A stretch of DNA of 64,000 nucleotides, from contig NZ_AP022565.1 in the NCBI RefSeq assembly GCF_010727325.1, forward strand, positions 5,270,001 through 5,334,000, given 5' to 3'. Made by a program: the position numbers and the translations under genes. Source of the stretch: Mycolicibacterium alvei. GTDB taxonomy: Bacteria > Actinomycetota > Actinomycetes > Mycobacteriales > Mycobacteriaceae. Of this stretch, positions 9,622 through 26,544 are shown one piece after another. The notes beneath the pieces were generated by a model. That model was not told where the DNA came from. It made no database searches and saw only the letters and a list, made by a program, of their open reading frames with translations. How positions within the stretch are numbered: the first letter of the stretch is position 1; each line of letters starts with the position of its first letter.

Positions 9622-9909
9622 GCGAAGTACGACGAAAAGTAGTAGGCCTCGTTTAGGGGTGCCTACCATGTGTTAGTCTGCTGCCAGAACCCGAAAAACC
9701 TCGCGGGTTGCCGGCCCGGCCCAATCGGTTCGACGAACCGTCAGGTGCCGATCAACGACCGACAAAGGGAGCTACCCCGTGGGTGAATCGAGCCCGCCCG
9801 CCGCCCTCCGATATTCTCGTCGGGCACGCACCGGGTTTTGCCAGGGGACCGCAACCGTTGGCACCTCCGAGGGTGCAGCTTTTCGTGACAGCGGGATTGG
9901 GGTGAATCA
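9622..9909 (+). other. Intergenic region upstream of the ATP synthase operon
   Basis: 288 bases without a convincing gene. TAGTCT at 9674-9679 is a possible -10 with a poor -35 (GTTTAG, 9651-9656, 17-base spacing). If used, the operon mRNA would have a leader of about 225 bases. GGGGTG lies just before the atpI-like start. Confidence 0.35.
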
Positions 9910-10356
9910 GTGACGACGCCAGCGCAGGACGCGCCGTTGGTGTTCCCATCGGTGGCCTTCCGGCCGCTGCGTCTGCTGATCGTCTGCGTAGCACTGACCG
10001 CGCTGGCCGTCGTGGCCGCCGGATTCGCCGGACACATTTTCTTCGGGGTTTTCTTCGGGATCGGACTGGGCCTCGGCTTGGTCAACGCGCTGCTGGTGCG
10101 CCGCGCCGTCGAATCGATCACGGCCGAGGATCACCCGCTCAAGAAGAAGATGGCCGTGAACTCCGCGACGCGGTTGCTGGTCATCACCGCGATCGCACTT
10201 GCCATCGCATTTGTCTTCAAAACCTCGGGCGGCATCGCGGTGCTGTTCGGGCTGGCTATTTTCCAGGCTCTGCTGGTGATGAGCACCAGCATCCCCGTGC
10301 TGCGGAAGATCCGCTCGAACGGCCTGGATGTCTTGGATACGGAATCGAAGGGTTGA
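9910..10356 (+). CDS. AtpI-like membrane protein
   Basis: 148 residues with four predicted membrane helices. It takes the place of atpI (uncI) ahead of atpB, as Rv1303 does in M. tuberculosis. AtpI proteins are thought to help assemble the c-ring or handle magnesium; its exact role in mycobacteria is not settled. GTG 9910 follows TTGGGGTGAATCA. It ends 10 bases before atpB, so it is the first gene of the operon. Confidence 0.8.
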   Translation: MTTPAQDAPLVFPSVAFRPLRLLIVCVALTALAVVAAGFAGHIFFGVFFGIGLGLGLVNALLVRRAVESITAEDHPLKKKMAVNSATRLLVITAIALAIAFVFKTSGGIAVLFGLAIFQALLVMSTSIPVLRKIRSNGLDVLDTESKG

Positions 10357-10366
10357 GCTGACCTAT

Positions 10367-11143
10367 ATGACTCAGACGACGACCGTGCTCGCCGCCGAAG
10401 AGGGTGGCGCTGCCATCCACGTCGGCCACCACACGATGGTGTTCGAGCTGTTCGGGATGACGTTCAACGGTGACACCATCCTGGCCACCGCGGTCACCGC
10501 GGTGCTCGTGATCGCCCTGGCGTTCGTCCTGCGGGCCAAGGTCACCTCGACCGGCGTGCCGGGCGGTGTGCAGCTGTTCTGGGAGGCGTTGACCATCCAG
10601 ATGCGTCAGCAGATCGAGGGCTCGATCGGGATGAAGGTCGCGCCCTTCGTGCTGCCGCTGGCGGTGACGATCTTCGTCTTCATCCTGATCTCCAACTGGC
10701 TGGCGGTGCTGCCGCTGCAGTACGGGGGCGCGGACGGCGCCGCCGCCGAGTGGTACAAGCCGCCGGCCTCCGACATCAACTTCGTGCTGGCGCTGGCCCT
10801 GTTCGTGTTCCTCGCCTACCACACCGCCGGTATCTGGCGTCGCGGCATCATCGGCCACCCGGTCAAGGTGATCAAGGGTCACGTCGCGTTCCTGGCACCG
10901 ATCAACATCGTCGAAGAGATCGCCAAGCCGATCTCGCTGGCCCTCCGACTTTTCGGCAACATCTTCGCCGGCGGCATCCTGGTCGCGCTGATCGCGATGT
11001 TCCCCTGGTACATCCAGTGGGCACCCAACGCGATCTGGAAGACCTTCGATTTGTTCGTCGGCCTGATCCAGGCCTTCATCTTCTCGCTGCTGACGATCCT
11101 GTACTTCAGCCAGTCGATGGAGCTGGACCACGACGATCACTGA
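10367..11143 (+). CDS. atpB: ATP synthase subunit a
   Basis: 258 residues, membrane-embedded stator subunit that forms the two proton half-channels next to the c-ring. ATG 10367 (MTQTTT) is preferred over an in-frame upstream GTG at 10328 that lies inside the atpI-like gene. The essential arginine is in the helix [15 protein letters not shown], and the last helix [20 protein letters not shown] is typical. Confidence 0.97.
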   Translation: MTQTTTVLAAEEGGAAIHVGHHTMVFELFGMTFNGDTILATAVTAVLVIALAFVLRAKVTSTGVPGGVQLFWEALTIQMRQQIEGSIGMKVAPFVLPLAVTIFVFILISNWLAVLPLQYGGADGAAAEWYKPPASDINFVLALALFVFLAYHTAGIWRRGIIGHPVKVIKGHVAFLAPINIVEEIAKPISLALRLFGNIFAGGILVALIAMFPWYIQWAPNAIWKTFDLFVGLIQAFIFSLLTILYFSQSMELDHDDH

Positions 11144-11165
11144 GCATGACCGGCTAGATCCCTAA

Positions 11166-11486
<321 letters not shown>

Positions 11487-11495
11487 TCCATCAGC

Positions 11496-12011
11496 ATGGG
11501 TGAACTGAGCGCAACGATCCTGGCTTCAAGCCAGGCAGCGGCGGAAGGCGGTGGGGGCCAGAGCAACTTCCTGGTCCCCAACGGCACCTTCTTCGCCGTG
11601 CTGATCATTTTCCTGATCACACTCGCTGTGATCGCGAAATGGGTTGTGCCACCGGTCGGCAAGGTGCTGGCAGCGCGCGAAGCGATGCTGGCGAAGACCG
11701 CCGCCGACAATCGGAAGTCAGCCGAACAGGTGGCTGCGGCACAAGCCGACTATGACGAGGCGATGGCCGGGGCGCGTACCGAGGCGTCGGCGATCCGTGA
11801 CGAGGCCCGTGCAGCGGGTCGCGAAGTGGTCGATGCCAAGCGTGCCGAGGCCAACACCGAAGTGGCCGAAACCGTGCGTGCAGCCGATGAGCAGCTTGCT
11901 GCCCAGAGTGCAGGCGTGCGGTCGGGTCTGGAGTCGTCGGTGGACGGACTCTCGCAGACCCTGGCCAACCGCATCTTGGGCATCGACGTGAAATCAGGTG
12001 GGACGCAGTAG
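11496..12011 (+). CDS. atpF: ATP synthase subunit b
   Basis: 171 residues. One N-terminal membrane helix (FFAVLIIFLITLAVIAKWVV) followed by a long Ala/Glu/Arg-rich coiled coil that forms half of the peripheral stalk. It pairs with the b' part of the next gene product. Its stop codon is directly followed by the atpH ATG with no gap, so the two are tightly coupled. Confidence 0.96.
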   Translation: MGELSATILASSQAAAEGGGGQSNFLVPNGTFFAVLIIFLITLAVIAKWVVPPVGKVLAAREAMLAKTAADNRKSAEQVAAAQADYDEAMAGARTEASAIRDEARAAGREVVDAKRAEANTEVAETVRAADEQLAAQSAGVRSGLESSVDGLSQTLANRILGIDVKSGGTQ

Positions 12012-13349
12012 ATGTCGATATTTATCGGGCAGCTGATCGGCTTTGCTGTCATCGCATTCATCATTTTCAAGTGGGTTGTGCCGCCGGTGAAGGGCCTGAT
12101 GGCCAAGCAGCAGGAGGCCATCCGGGTCGCGCTCGCCGAGAGCGCCGAGGCGGCCAAGAAGCTCGCCGACGCCGATGACATGCATGCCAAGGCACTCGCC
12201 GCCGCGAAGGCCGAATCGACCAAGGTGACCGACGAGGCCTCGCAGGACTCTGAGCGGATCTCCGCCCAGCTTGCCGAGCAGGCGGGCACGGAGGCCGAGC
12301 GGATCAAGACGCAGGGCGCCCAGCAGGTTCAGCTGATGCGCCAGCAGCTCATCCGTCAGCTGCGGACCGGTCTCGGATCGGAGTCGGTGGCCAAGGCCGA
12401 CGCACTGGTCCGGGCACACGTCGCCGAGCCGGCCGCGCAGGCGGCCACCGTCGATAGGTTCTTGGCCGAACTGGACCAGATGGCCCCGTCGGCCGTGGTG
12501 ATCGATACCGCCGCGACGGCCAAGCTGCGTGCGGCCAGCCGTGAGTCGCTGGCGGCAGTCGCCGGCAAGTTCGACTCGGTTGCAAGCGGTCTGGATGCCG
12601 ACGGGCTGAGCACGCTCGCCGACGACCTGACCTCGGTGGCCAAGCTGCTGCTGTCGGAGTCGGCACTGGCCAGGCATCTGGCCGAGCCGACCGACGAAGC
12701 CGCTCCCAAGGTGCGTCTGCTGGACACCGTGCTGTCGGACAAGGTCGGCGCCGCCGCTCTGGACGTGTTGCGGACCGCCGTCTCCCAGCGCTGGTCGACC
12801 GAGTCGAACCTGGTCGACGCCATTGAACACACCGCACGTCTGGCGCTGCTGAAGCGTGCCGAGACCACCGATGAGGTCGACGAGGTGGAGGACCAGCTGT
12901 TCCGGTTCGGCCGCCTGCTCGACGCCGAGCCCAAGCTCTCAGCTCTGCTCAGCGACTACACCGCTCCGGCCGACGGCCGAGTTGCCCTGCTCAACAAGGT
13001 GCTCGGCAGCAACGCGAGTGGGAACGGGACGGCGGCGGCGCTGCTGACCCAGACCGTGGGCCTGCTGCGCGGTGAGCGTGCCGACGAGGCCGTCATCGAC
13101 CTCGCCGAACTCGCGGTCGCCCGTCGCGGTGAAGTGGTCGCTCACGTGACTGCCGCGGCCGACCTGACCGATGCCCAGCGGACCCGGCTGTCGGAGGTGC
13201 TCACCCGCATCTACGGACACCCGGTATCCGTGCAGTTGCACGTCGACCCGGAACTGCTCGGTGGTCTGTCGATCACCGTCGGTGACGAAGTGATCGACGG
13301 CTCGATCTCGTCCCGACTGGCCGCAGCGGCGACCCAGTTGCCGGACTGA
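12012..13349 (+). CDS. atpH: ATP synthase fused subunit b'-delta
   Basis: 445 residues. The N-terminal part (1-165) is a b-type subunit with one membrane helix ([21 protein letters not shown]) and coiled coil. The C-terminal part (about 270-445) is a delta subunit, with the family segment [28 protein letters not shown]. The fusion of b' and delta is a hallmark of mycobacteria and close relatives; ordinary delta is about 180 residues. It ties the peripheral stalk to the top of F1. Confidence 0.97.
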   Translation: MSIFIGQLIGFAVIAFIIFKWVVPPVKGLMAKQQEAIRVALAESAEAAKKLADADDMHAKALAAAKAESTKVTDEASQDSERISAQLAEQAGTEAERIKTQGAQQVQLMRQQLIRQLRTGLGSESVAKADALVRAHVAEPAAQAATVDRFLAELDQMAPSAVVIDTAATAKLRAASRESLAAVAGKFDSVASGLDADGLSTLADDLTSVAKLLLSESALARHLAEPTDEAAPKVRLLDTVLSDKVGAAALDVLRTAVSQRWSTESNLVDAIEHTARLALLKRAETTDEVDEVEDQLFRFGRLLDAEPKLSALLSDYTAPADGRVALLNKVLGSNASGNGTAAALLTQTVGLLRGERADEAVIDLAELAVARRGEVVAHVTAAADLTDAQRTRLSEVLTRIYGHPVSVQLHVDPELLGGLSITVGDEVIDGSISSRLAAAATQLPD

Positions 13350-13396
13350 CAAGACCCCACGAACCACCCCAAGAACAAGGTAGGAAGACGAAAACC

Positions 13397-15046
<1,650 letters not shown>

Positions 15047-15053
15047 GTAACCA

Positions 15054-15977
15054 ATGGCAGCCACACTTCGCGAGCTACGCGGGCGTATCCGCTCCGCCTC
15101 GTCGATCAAGAAGATCACGAAGGCGCAGGAGCTGATCGCCACGTCGCGGATCGCCAAGGCGCAGGCCCGGGTCGATGCGGCCCGGCCCTACGCAGTCGAG
15201 ATCACCAACATGCTCACCGAGCTTGCCGGTGCCAGCGCGCTGGATCACCCGCTGTTGGTGCAGCGGGAGAACCCCAAGCGGGCCGGTGTGCTGGTGGTGT
15301 CCTCGGACCGCGGTCTCTGCGGCGGCTACAACGCCAACGTGCTGCGCCGGGCCGAAGAACTGTTCTCGCTGCTGCGGGAACAGGGCAAGAACCCGGTGCT
15401 CTACGTCGTCGGCCGGAAAGCCTTGGGCTACTACAGCTTCCGCCAGCGCACGGTGACCCAGTCGTGGACCGGCTTCTCCGAGCGGCCCACCTACGAGAAC
15501 GCCAAGGAGATCGCCGACACCCTGGTGGAGACGTTCATGTCTGGCGCTGACGACGACGGCGATGATGCGGGAGCCGACGGCATTCTGGGTGTCGACGAAC
15601 TCCACATCGTCTCCACCGAATTCCGGTCGATGCTCTCGCAGACCGCGGTCGCCCATCAGATCGCACCGTTGGTCGTCGAGTACGTCGGTGAGCCGGATAC
15701 CGGTCCGCACACGCTGTATTCGTTCGAGCCGAATGCCGAGGATCTGTTCGACGCGCTGCTGCCGCGCTACATCGCCACGCGCGTGTACGCAGCGCTGCTG
15801 GAGGCAGCGGCCTCGGAGTCGGCTTCGCGCCGGCGCGCGATGAAGTCGGCGACCGACAACGCCGACGATCTGATCAAGGCACTCACGCTCGCGGCCAACC
15901 GCGAACGTCAGGCGCAGATCACCCAGGAAATCAGCGAGATCGTGGGCGGCGCGAACGCGCTGGCCGACGCGCGCTAG
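15054..15977 (+). CDS. atpG: ATP synthase subunit gamma
   Basis: 307 residues, the rotating central shaft. The N-terminal helix has the typical [16 protein letters not shown] and the C-terminal helix ends the protein. An Asp/Gly-rich insertion ([14 protein letters not shown], around residues 164-177) corresponds to the mycobacterial gamma loop that is absent from most bacteria and takes part in coupling. ATG 15054 follows the atpA stop by 7 bases. Confidence 0.97.
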   Translation: MAATLRELRGRIRSASSIKKITKAQELIATSRIAKAQARVDAARPYAVEITNMLTELAGASALDHPLLVQRENPKRAGVLVVSSDRGLCGGYNANVLRRAEELFSLLREQGKNPVLYVVGRKALGYYSFRQRTVTQSWTGFSERPTYENAKEIADTLVETFMSGADDDGDDAGADGILGVDELHIVSTEFRSMLSQTAVAHQIAPLVVEYVGEPDTGPHTLYSFEPNAEDLFDALLPRYIATRVYAALLEAAASESASRRRAMKSATDNADDLIKALTLAANRERQAQITQEISEIVGGANALADAR

Positions 15978-16002
15978 CCGGATAAAGACGAAAGCCTCGT
16001 AG

Positions 16003-17445
<1,443 letters not shown>

Positions 17446-17481
17446 TGACCAAGCCGTTCGGAAACAGAGAGGTGGTGTGGA

Positions 17482-17847
17482 ATGGCTGATTTGAACGTCG
17501 AGATCGTTGCCGTTGAGCGTGAGCTCTGGTCCGGCACCGCTACGTTCGTCTTCACCCGGACCACCGCTGGCGAGATCGGCATCCTGCCGCGGCACATCCC
17601 GTTGGTGGCACAGCTGGTCGACGACGCCATGGTGCGGGTCGAGCGCGAAGGCGAAGACGATCTGCGGATCGCCGTTGACGGCGGTTTCCTGTCGGTGACC
17701 GAGGAGACGGTCCGGATCCTGGTGGAGAACGCGCAGTTCGAATCTGAGATCGACGCGGACTCGGCCAAGCAGGACGCGGAGTCCGACGACGAGCAGACAG
17801 CGGCCTGGGGTCGGGCGCGCTTGCGCGCTGTCGGCCAGATCGACTGA
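17482..17847 (+). CDS. atpC: ATP synthase subunit epsilon
   Basis: 121 residues. N-terminal beta-sandwich ([32 protein letters not shown]) that binds the shaft and c-ring, and a short C-terminal helical part. The C-terminal helices are shorter than in E. coli (139 residues), as in other mycobacteria. Last F1Fo gene of the operon. Confidence 0.95.
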   Translation: MADLNVEIVAVERELWSGTATFVFTRTTAGEIGILPRHIPLVAQLVDDAMVRVEREGEDDLRIAVDGGFLSVTEETVRILVENAQFESEIDADSAKQDAESDDEQTAAWGRARLRAVGQID

Positions 17848-17862
17848 CGACAGAGACGACAG

Positions 17863-18309
17863 ATGAGCGCGCCCATGATCGGCATGGTCGCGCTCGTCTG
17901 CGTTCTGCTCCTGGCAGTCGGTGCCCTCAGTTACCGACTGTGGAAGTTGCGTCAGGTCGGCGGGACTGCTGCCATCCTTCGCGATTTTCCCGCCGACGGC
18001 GGTAGCGGCTGGCGACATGGAGTGATGCGCTATCGCGGAGGGGAAGCCGGGTTCTACCGGCTGTCCAGCATGCGGTGGTGGCCTGACCGGCGATTGAGCC
18101 GGCGGGGGCTGGAAGTGGTGTCGCGCCGCACCCCCCGGGGCGACGAGTTCGACATCATGACCGATGCAACGGTCATCCTCGAGCTACGCGACAGCAGTCC
18201 CGAACGCCGGCAGGGGTATGAGATCGCCCTGGACCGGGGCGCACTGACGGCGTTCACGTCCTGGCTTGAGTCGCGGCCATCACCGCGAGCTCGCCGTCGT
18301 AGTTACTGA
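17863..18309 (+). CDS. DUF2550 membrane-anchored protein
   Basis: 148 residues. One N-terminal membrane helix (MIGMVALVCVLLLAVGALSYRLW), then a basic soluble domain with the DUF2550 features GWRHGVMRYRGGEAGFYRLSS and LSRRGLEVVSRRTP. It starts 15 bases after atpC and is conserved there in mycobacteria (Rv1312), so it is probably co-transcribed with the ATP synthase. Function unknown. The end overlaps the convergent pduO end by seven bases. Confidence 0.85.
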   Translation: MSAPMIGMVALVCVLLLAVGALSYRLWKLRQVGGTAAILRDFPADGGSGWRHGVMRYRGGEAGFYRLSSMRWWPDRRLSRRGLEVVSRRTPRGDEFDIMTDATVILELRDSSPERRQGYEIALDRGALTAFTSWLESRPSPRARRRSY

Positions 18310-18875
18310 TCCGTTCCGGGTTTCCAGAGGACGTCGCCATCCGGGTTCGCGACCCGCGACAGGATGAACAACAGATCCGACAGCCGGTTGAGGTACTTCG
18401 CCGGCAGCACACTGACCGAATCCCCGTGCTGGTCCACCGCGGTCCACGCTGACCGTTCAGCTCGGCGAGTCACCGTCCGGGCAACATGGAGCAGTGCGGA
18501 CAGGGAAGTGCCGCCGGGCAGGATGAACGAATTGAGCGCCGGAAGCGCCTCGTTGAACTCGTCGCACCACGTCTCCAGACGGTCGATGTAGGCCTGGGAG
18601 ATTCGCAGCGGCGGGTGCTCGGGGTTTTCCACGACCGGAGTGGACAGGTCGGCACCGGCGTCGAACAGGTCGTTCTGGATCTGCCGCAATACCTTCAGGA
18701 TTTGCTGACCGGGTTCGCCCAGGGCGACTGCGACGCCGATGGCAGCGTTGGCTTCGTCACAGTCGGCGTAGGCCGCCAACCTCGAATCATTCTTGGAAAC
18801 CCTGCTGAAGTCACTCAGCCCGGTCGTGCCGTCGTCGCCGGTGCGCGTGTAGATACGCGTGAGATGAACTGCCAT
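18303..18875 (-). CDS. pduO: Corrinoid adenosyltransferase, PduO type
   Basis: 190 residues. Transfers the adenosyl group of ATP to cob(I)alamin, giving adenosylcobalamin. N-terminal ATP-binding motif TRTGDDGTTGLSD, and later the conserved PGGT and the HVARTVTRRAERS helix with the arginines that bind ATP. Adenosylcobalamin is the cofactor of methylmalonyl-CoA mutase, which links it to the epimerase at 32017-32493. The ATG has a -10 exactly placed for leaderless transcription. Confidence 0.93.
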   Translation of the reverse strand: MAVHLTRIYTRTGDDGTTGLSDFSRVSKNDSRLAAYADCDEANAAIGVAVALGEPGQQILKVLRQIQNDLFDAGADLSTPVVENPEHPPLRISQAYIDRLETWCDEFNEALPALNSFILPGGTSLSALLHVARTVTRRAERSAWTAVDQHGDSVSVLPAKYLNRLSDLLFILSRVANPDGDVLWKPGTDQ

Positions 18876-18881
18876 AGCTGA

Positions 18882-18887
18882 ACGGTA
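18882..18887 (-). promoter_or_regulatory. -10 element for leaderless pduO mRNA
   Basis: On the minus strand TACCGT is followed by six bases and then the ATG at 18875, so the predicted first transcribed base is the A of the start codon. No ribosome site is present, which agrees. Confidence 0.5.
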
Positions 18888-18960
18888 CCGGGCGTGAAGG
18901 AGAAGCCAGTCGTGCTCACCGGATCTGTCCGAGCAGGCGGAAACTCGACGCGAGGCTGTC

Positions 18961-18966
18961 TACACT
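18961..18966 (+). promoter_or_regulatory. -10 element of murA
   Basis: TACACT at 18961-18966 places the start at about 18973, one base before the GTG of murA. The mRNA would be leaderless or nearly so. No clear -35. Confidence 0.4.
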
Positions 18967-18973
18967 GACCGGC

Positions 18974-20230
18974 GTGAGCGAGCGTTTCTTGGTGACCGGA
19001 GGCAACCGGTTGTCAGGCGAAGTTGCTGTCGGTGGGGCAAAGAACAGTGTGCTGAAACTGATGGCGGCCGCACTGCTGGCCGAGGGCACCAGCACGATCA
19101 CCAACTGCCCCGACATTCTCGATGTGCCGCTGATGGCCGAGGTGCTGCGGGGATTGGGCGCAACCGTCGAGCTGGACGGTGACATCGTGCGGATCACCTC
19201 GCCCGACGAACTCAAGTACGACGCCGATTTCGCGGCGGTCCGCCAGTTCCGCGCCTCAGTGTGTGTGCTGGGACCACTCGTCGGACGCTGCAAGAAGGCC
19301 AGAGTCGCGCTTCCCGGCGGTGACGCGATCGGGTCGCGGCCGCTGGATATGCACCAGGCCGGGTTACGCCAGCTGGGGGCGACCTGCAATATCGAGCACG
19401 GTTGTGTGGTGGCCGAGGCCGACCATCTGCGGGGGGCCGAGATCCAGCTGGAGTTTCCGTCAGTCGGAGCGACCGAGAACATCCTGATGGCCGCGGTACT
19501 GGCTGAGGGTGTCACCACGATCCATAACGCTGCGCGCGAACCCGACATCGTCGACATCTGCGCGATGCTCAACCAGATGGGCGCCAAGGTCAGCGGTGCG
19601 GGGACTTCGACGTTGACGATCACCGGGGTCGACCGGCTCTATCCCACGCAACACCGGGTGATCGGTGACCGGATCGTGGCCGCCACGTGGGGGATAGCCG
19701 CGGCGATGACGCGCGGAGACATCTCGGTGACGGGCGTGGACCCGCAACATCTGCAGTTGGTGCTGCACAAGTTGCACGACGCCGGTGCGACAGTGACCCA
19801 GAACGACGACGGTTTCCGGGTGGTCCAATACGAGCGGCCCAAAGCGGTGAACGTGGCGACGCTGCCGTTCCCCGGATTCCCGACCGATCTGCAGCCGATG
19901 GCGATCGGACTGGCGGCCATAGCCGACGGCACCTCGATGATCACCGAGAACGTGTTCGAAGCCAGGTTCCGTTTCGTCGAGGAGATGATCCGGCTCGGAG
20001 CTGATGCACGGACCGACGGTCACCATGCGGTGGTGCGGGGGATCCCGCAGCTTTCGAGTGCTCCGGTGTGGTCCTCGGACATCCGGGCCGGCGCCGGCCT
20101 GGTGCTCGCCGGCCTGGTCGCCGACGGCGAAACCGAGGTTCACGACGTGTTCCACATCGATCGCGGCTACCCGTTGTTCGTAGAAAACCTCTTGAGCCTC
20201 GGAGCCGAGATCGAGAGAGTAGGCTCCTAG
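18974..20230 (+). CDS. murA: UDP-N-acetylglucosamine 1-carboxyvinyltransferase
   Basis: 418 residues. Adds enolpyruvate to UDP-GlcNAc, the first committed step of peptidoglycan synthesis. [17 protein letters not shown] near the start holds the conserved KN. In the fosfomycin-contact loop the usual cysteine is replaced by aspartate: the segment reads [11 protein letters not shown], where E. coli has a Cys at the Asp site. That Asp form is known in mycobacteria and gives natural fosfomycin resistance. It precedes the rRNA operon, the standard place of rrnA in mycobacteria. Confidence 0.97.
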   Translation: MSERFLVTGGNRLSGEVAVGGAKNSVLKLMAAALLAEGTSTITNCPDILDVPLMAEVLRGLGATVELDGDIVRITSPDELKYDADFAAVRQFRASVCVLGPLVGRCKKARVALPGGDAIGSRPLDMHQAGLRQLGATCNIEHGCVVAEADHLRGAEIQLEFPSVGATENILMAAVLAEGVTTIHNAAREPDIVDICAMLNQMGAKVSGAGTSTLTITGVDRLYPTQHRVIGDRIVAATWGIAAAMTRGDISVTGVDPQHLQLVLHKLHDAGATVTQNDDGFRVVQYERPKAVNVATLPFPGFPTDLQPMAIGLAAIADGTSMITENVFEARFRFVEEMIRLGADARTDGHHAVVRGIPQLSSAPVWSSDIRAGAGLVLAGLVADGETEVHDVFHIDRGYPLFVENLLSLGAEIERVGS

Positions 20231-20281
20231 TCAGACGTCCGAGTCTGTTCCTGAGCCTCGATATCGCGCTGACCAGCTGAT

Positions 20282-20311
20282 TTGACCTTATGGGCTGGCC
20301 CGGGCTAATCT
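20282..20311 (+). promoter_or_regulatory. rRNA promoter P1
   Basis: TTGACC (20282-20287), 18-base spacer, TAATCT (20306-20311). First of three regularly spaced units. Confidence 0.8.
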
Positions 20312-20357
20312 TTTGAAGTCGCCGCGGAGCGGGTGAAACACCCCGGACCAGAGCGAT

Positions 20358-20387
20358 TTGACAAGCCAGCGGAGATCGTACTAAGCT
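20358..20387 (+). promoter_or_regulatory. rRNA promoter P2
   Basis: Perfect -35 TTGACA (20358-20363), 18-base spacer, TAAGCT (20382-20387). It starts exactly 76 bases after P1. Confidence 0.85.
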
Positions 20388-20433
20388 GGCGAGGTTGCCT
20401 CAGACCGGATGAAATAAGCCAAAAAGAAGCAAT

Positions 20434-20463
20434 TTGACTTGCCGGCGAGCTTCAAATTAAGCT
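20434..20463 (+). promoter_or_regulatory. rRNA promoter P3
   Basis: TTGACT (20434-20439), 18-base spacer, TAAGCT (20458-20463). It starts exactly 76 bases after P2, and its downstream GAGGTTGCC repeats that of P2. Confidence 0.85.
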
Positions 20464-20505
20464 GGTGAGGTTGCCCCAAAACAGGGTGACAAAGAAGAAA
20501 AAGTC

Positions 20506-20532
20506 TGTTGTTTGAGAACTCAATAGTGTGTT
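20506..20532 (+). other. Left arm of the 16S rRNA processing stem
   Basis: This leader segment is largely complementary to 22351-22377 in the spacer after 16S; AATAGTGTGTT pairs without a break with AACACACTATT. The two would pair around the whole 16S and form the RNase III substrate. Confidence 0.7.
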
Positions 20533-20679
20533 TGGTGGTTTTTGTTTGTTGTTTTTTGGCCATGCTCTTTTTCCCGTTTAGGGTGTGGTTTTGTTTTTTT
20601 GATGCCAGTTTGTTGGTGTCTTTTGTTTTGATCGGATTTTTCTGATTCGAATTCTGCCTGTCCTTGGGATGGGAAGTTT

Positions 20680-22206
<1,527 letters not shown>

Positions 22207-22350
22207 AGCACCATTTTGATTCCCCCGCCCCCACGACTGTGGGAGCAGTGCGGTTGGGATATTTCAGTCAGGGATCTGTAGTGGGTTTCTGGTGGGTGCA
22301 TATGACAAACGTTGAGCCGGCGTGGGAAATCGCTGGTGATGAAACTGCTG

Positions 22351-22377
22351 AACACACTATTGGGCTTTGAGACAACA
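22351..22377 (+). other. Right arm of the 16S rRNA processing stem
   Basis: Pairs with 20506-20532 in the leader, closing 16S into a loop for RNase III cleavage. Confidence 0.7.
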
Positions 22378-22551
22378 GGCCCGTTTTTCCCTGGCCCCTG
22401 TGTGGGGTGGGAGGCGTGTTGTTGCTCCATCTTTGGTGGTGGGGTGTGGTGTTTGATTTGTGGATAGTGGTTGCGAGCATCTAGCACGCATAATGTGGCG
22501 CCGGCCTTCGGGTGGGTGCTGTTTTTGTGTGCAATTGATGTGCAATTTCTT

Positions 22552-22562
22552 TTGAAACTCAT
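22552..22562 (+). other. Left arm of the 23S rRNA processing stem
   Basis: TTGAAACTCAT is exactly complementary to ATGAGTTTCAA at 25701-25711 after 23S. The pair would bring the ends of pre-23S together. Confidence 0.6.
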
Positions 22563-22576
22563 TTTTGGTGTTTGTG

Positions 22577-25678
<3,102 letters not shown>

Positions 25679-25828
25679 ACCAACAAACAACCAATGTTTG
25701 ATGAGTTTCAAGTAAGACGCACATCTGCTACGCAACCACACCACAAACACACCCACACTTGTGTCGGGAGTGCTACACGCACCCCACCACCAAAACACAA
25801 GATGTACACTCAACAACGAGTGAATAGA
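25679..25828 (+). other. 23S-5S spacer
   Basis: About 150 bases. It has the right arm of the 23S stem (ATGAGTTTCAA, 25701-25711) and is A/C-rich otherwise. No tRNA. Confidence 0.8.
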
Positions 25829-25945
25829 GTTACGGCGGTCCATAGCGGCAGGGAAACGCCCGGTCCCATCCCGAACCCGGAAGCTAAGCCTGCCAGCGCC
25901 GATGATACTACCCTGTCGGGTGGAAAAGTAGGTCACCGCCGAACA
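25829..25945 (+). rRNA. rrf: 5S ribosomal RNA
   Basis: About 117 bases, from GTTACGGCGG to CACCGCCGAACA. The ends pair as helix I (ACGGCGGT with CACCGCCG), and the central CCCGAACCCGGAAGCTAAG is typical of 5S. Ends to within a few bases. Confidence 0.95.
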
Positions 25946-25955
25946 CAAATTAAGA

Positions 25956-25989
25956 CCCGAGCCCTCCAATACCCATTGGAGGGCTCGGG
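25956..25989 (+). terminator. Terminator of the rRNA operon
   Basis: Perfect 15-bp stem (25956-25970 with 25975-25989) and a four-base loop ACCC, ten bases after 5S. ATTTGTG follows; the T-run is short but the stem is very stable. Confidence 0.85.
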
Positions 25990-26003
25990 CATTTGTGTAG
26001 GTA

Positions 26004-26042
26004 GGGGTGTTTTCAATTCGGAATCAGAATTGAAAACACCCC
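26004..26042 (-). terminator. Terminator of the alkA-ogt operon (possibly bidirectional)
   Basis: Perfect 16-bp stem (26004-26019 with 26027-26042) with a seven-base loop. It lies five bases beyond the ogt stop and back to back with the rRNA terminator, so each direction has its own hairpin. Confidence 0.75.
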
Positions 26043-26046
26043 CAAT

Positions 26047-26544
26047 TCAATTGAAGAGAGCCGGCGTTGTGCGGCTTTTCTCCAATTCCAATAAAGCCCG
26101 TTTGCGGTCCAGTCCGCCTCCGTATCCGGTGAGGCTGCCATTCGCACCGATCACGCGGTGGCACGGCACGATGATGCCGATCGGATTGTGTCCATTGGCC
26201 AGGCCGACCGCTCTCGAAGCGGCCGGTGAGCCGATCCGCCGGGCGATGTCACCGTATGTGCATGTCTCGCCGTACGGGATGGTCTGCAGGGCGTCCCACA
26301 CGCGGCGCTGGAACTGGGTGCCCACCATGTCGAGCCTGAGGTCGAATTCAGTACGTTCGCCGGCGAAGTAGGCCGTCAGTTGTTCGACAACGTCGGCGAA
26401 GGCGGTGTCGGCGCGCTCCCAGCCTTCGCGGCTCGGCTCATACGTTTGATCGACCATCCGCAGATGCATCAACCGCCCATCGCGGCCTGCCAACGTGAGG
26501 AGGCCGACGGGGCTGTCCATCGTGCGGTAATGCAGGGTCGTCAT
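26047..26544 (-). CDS. ogt: Methylated-DNA-protein cysteine methyltransferase
   Basis: 165 residues. Suicide repair protein that takes the methyl group from O6-methylguanine onto its own cysteine. The active-site PCHRV is complete with C128, and the helix SRAVGLANGHNP with the DNA-binding RAVG is present. ATG 26544 overlaps the alkA stop as ATGA and follows CAGGAGA, which settles the start over a longer open frame reaching 26640. It forms an operon with the Ada-like alkA. Confidence 0.96.
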   Translation of the reverse strand: MTTLHYRTMDSPVGLLTLAGRDGRLMHLRMVDQTYEPSREGWERADTAFADVVEQLTAYFAGERTEFDLRLDMVGTQFQRRVWDALQTIPYGETCTYGDIARRIGSPAASRAVGLANGHNPIGIIVPCHRVIGANGSLTGYGGGLDRKRALLELEKSRTTPALFN

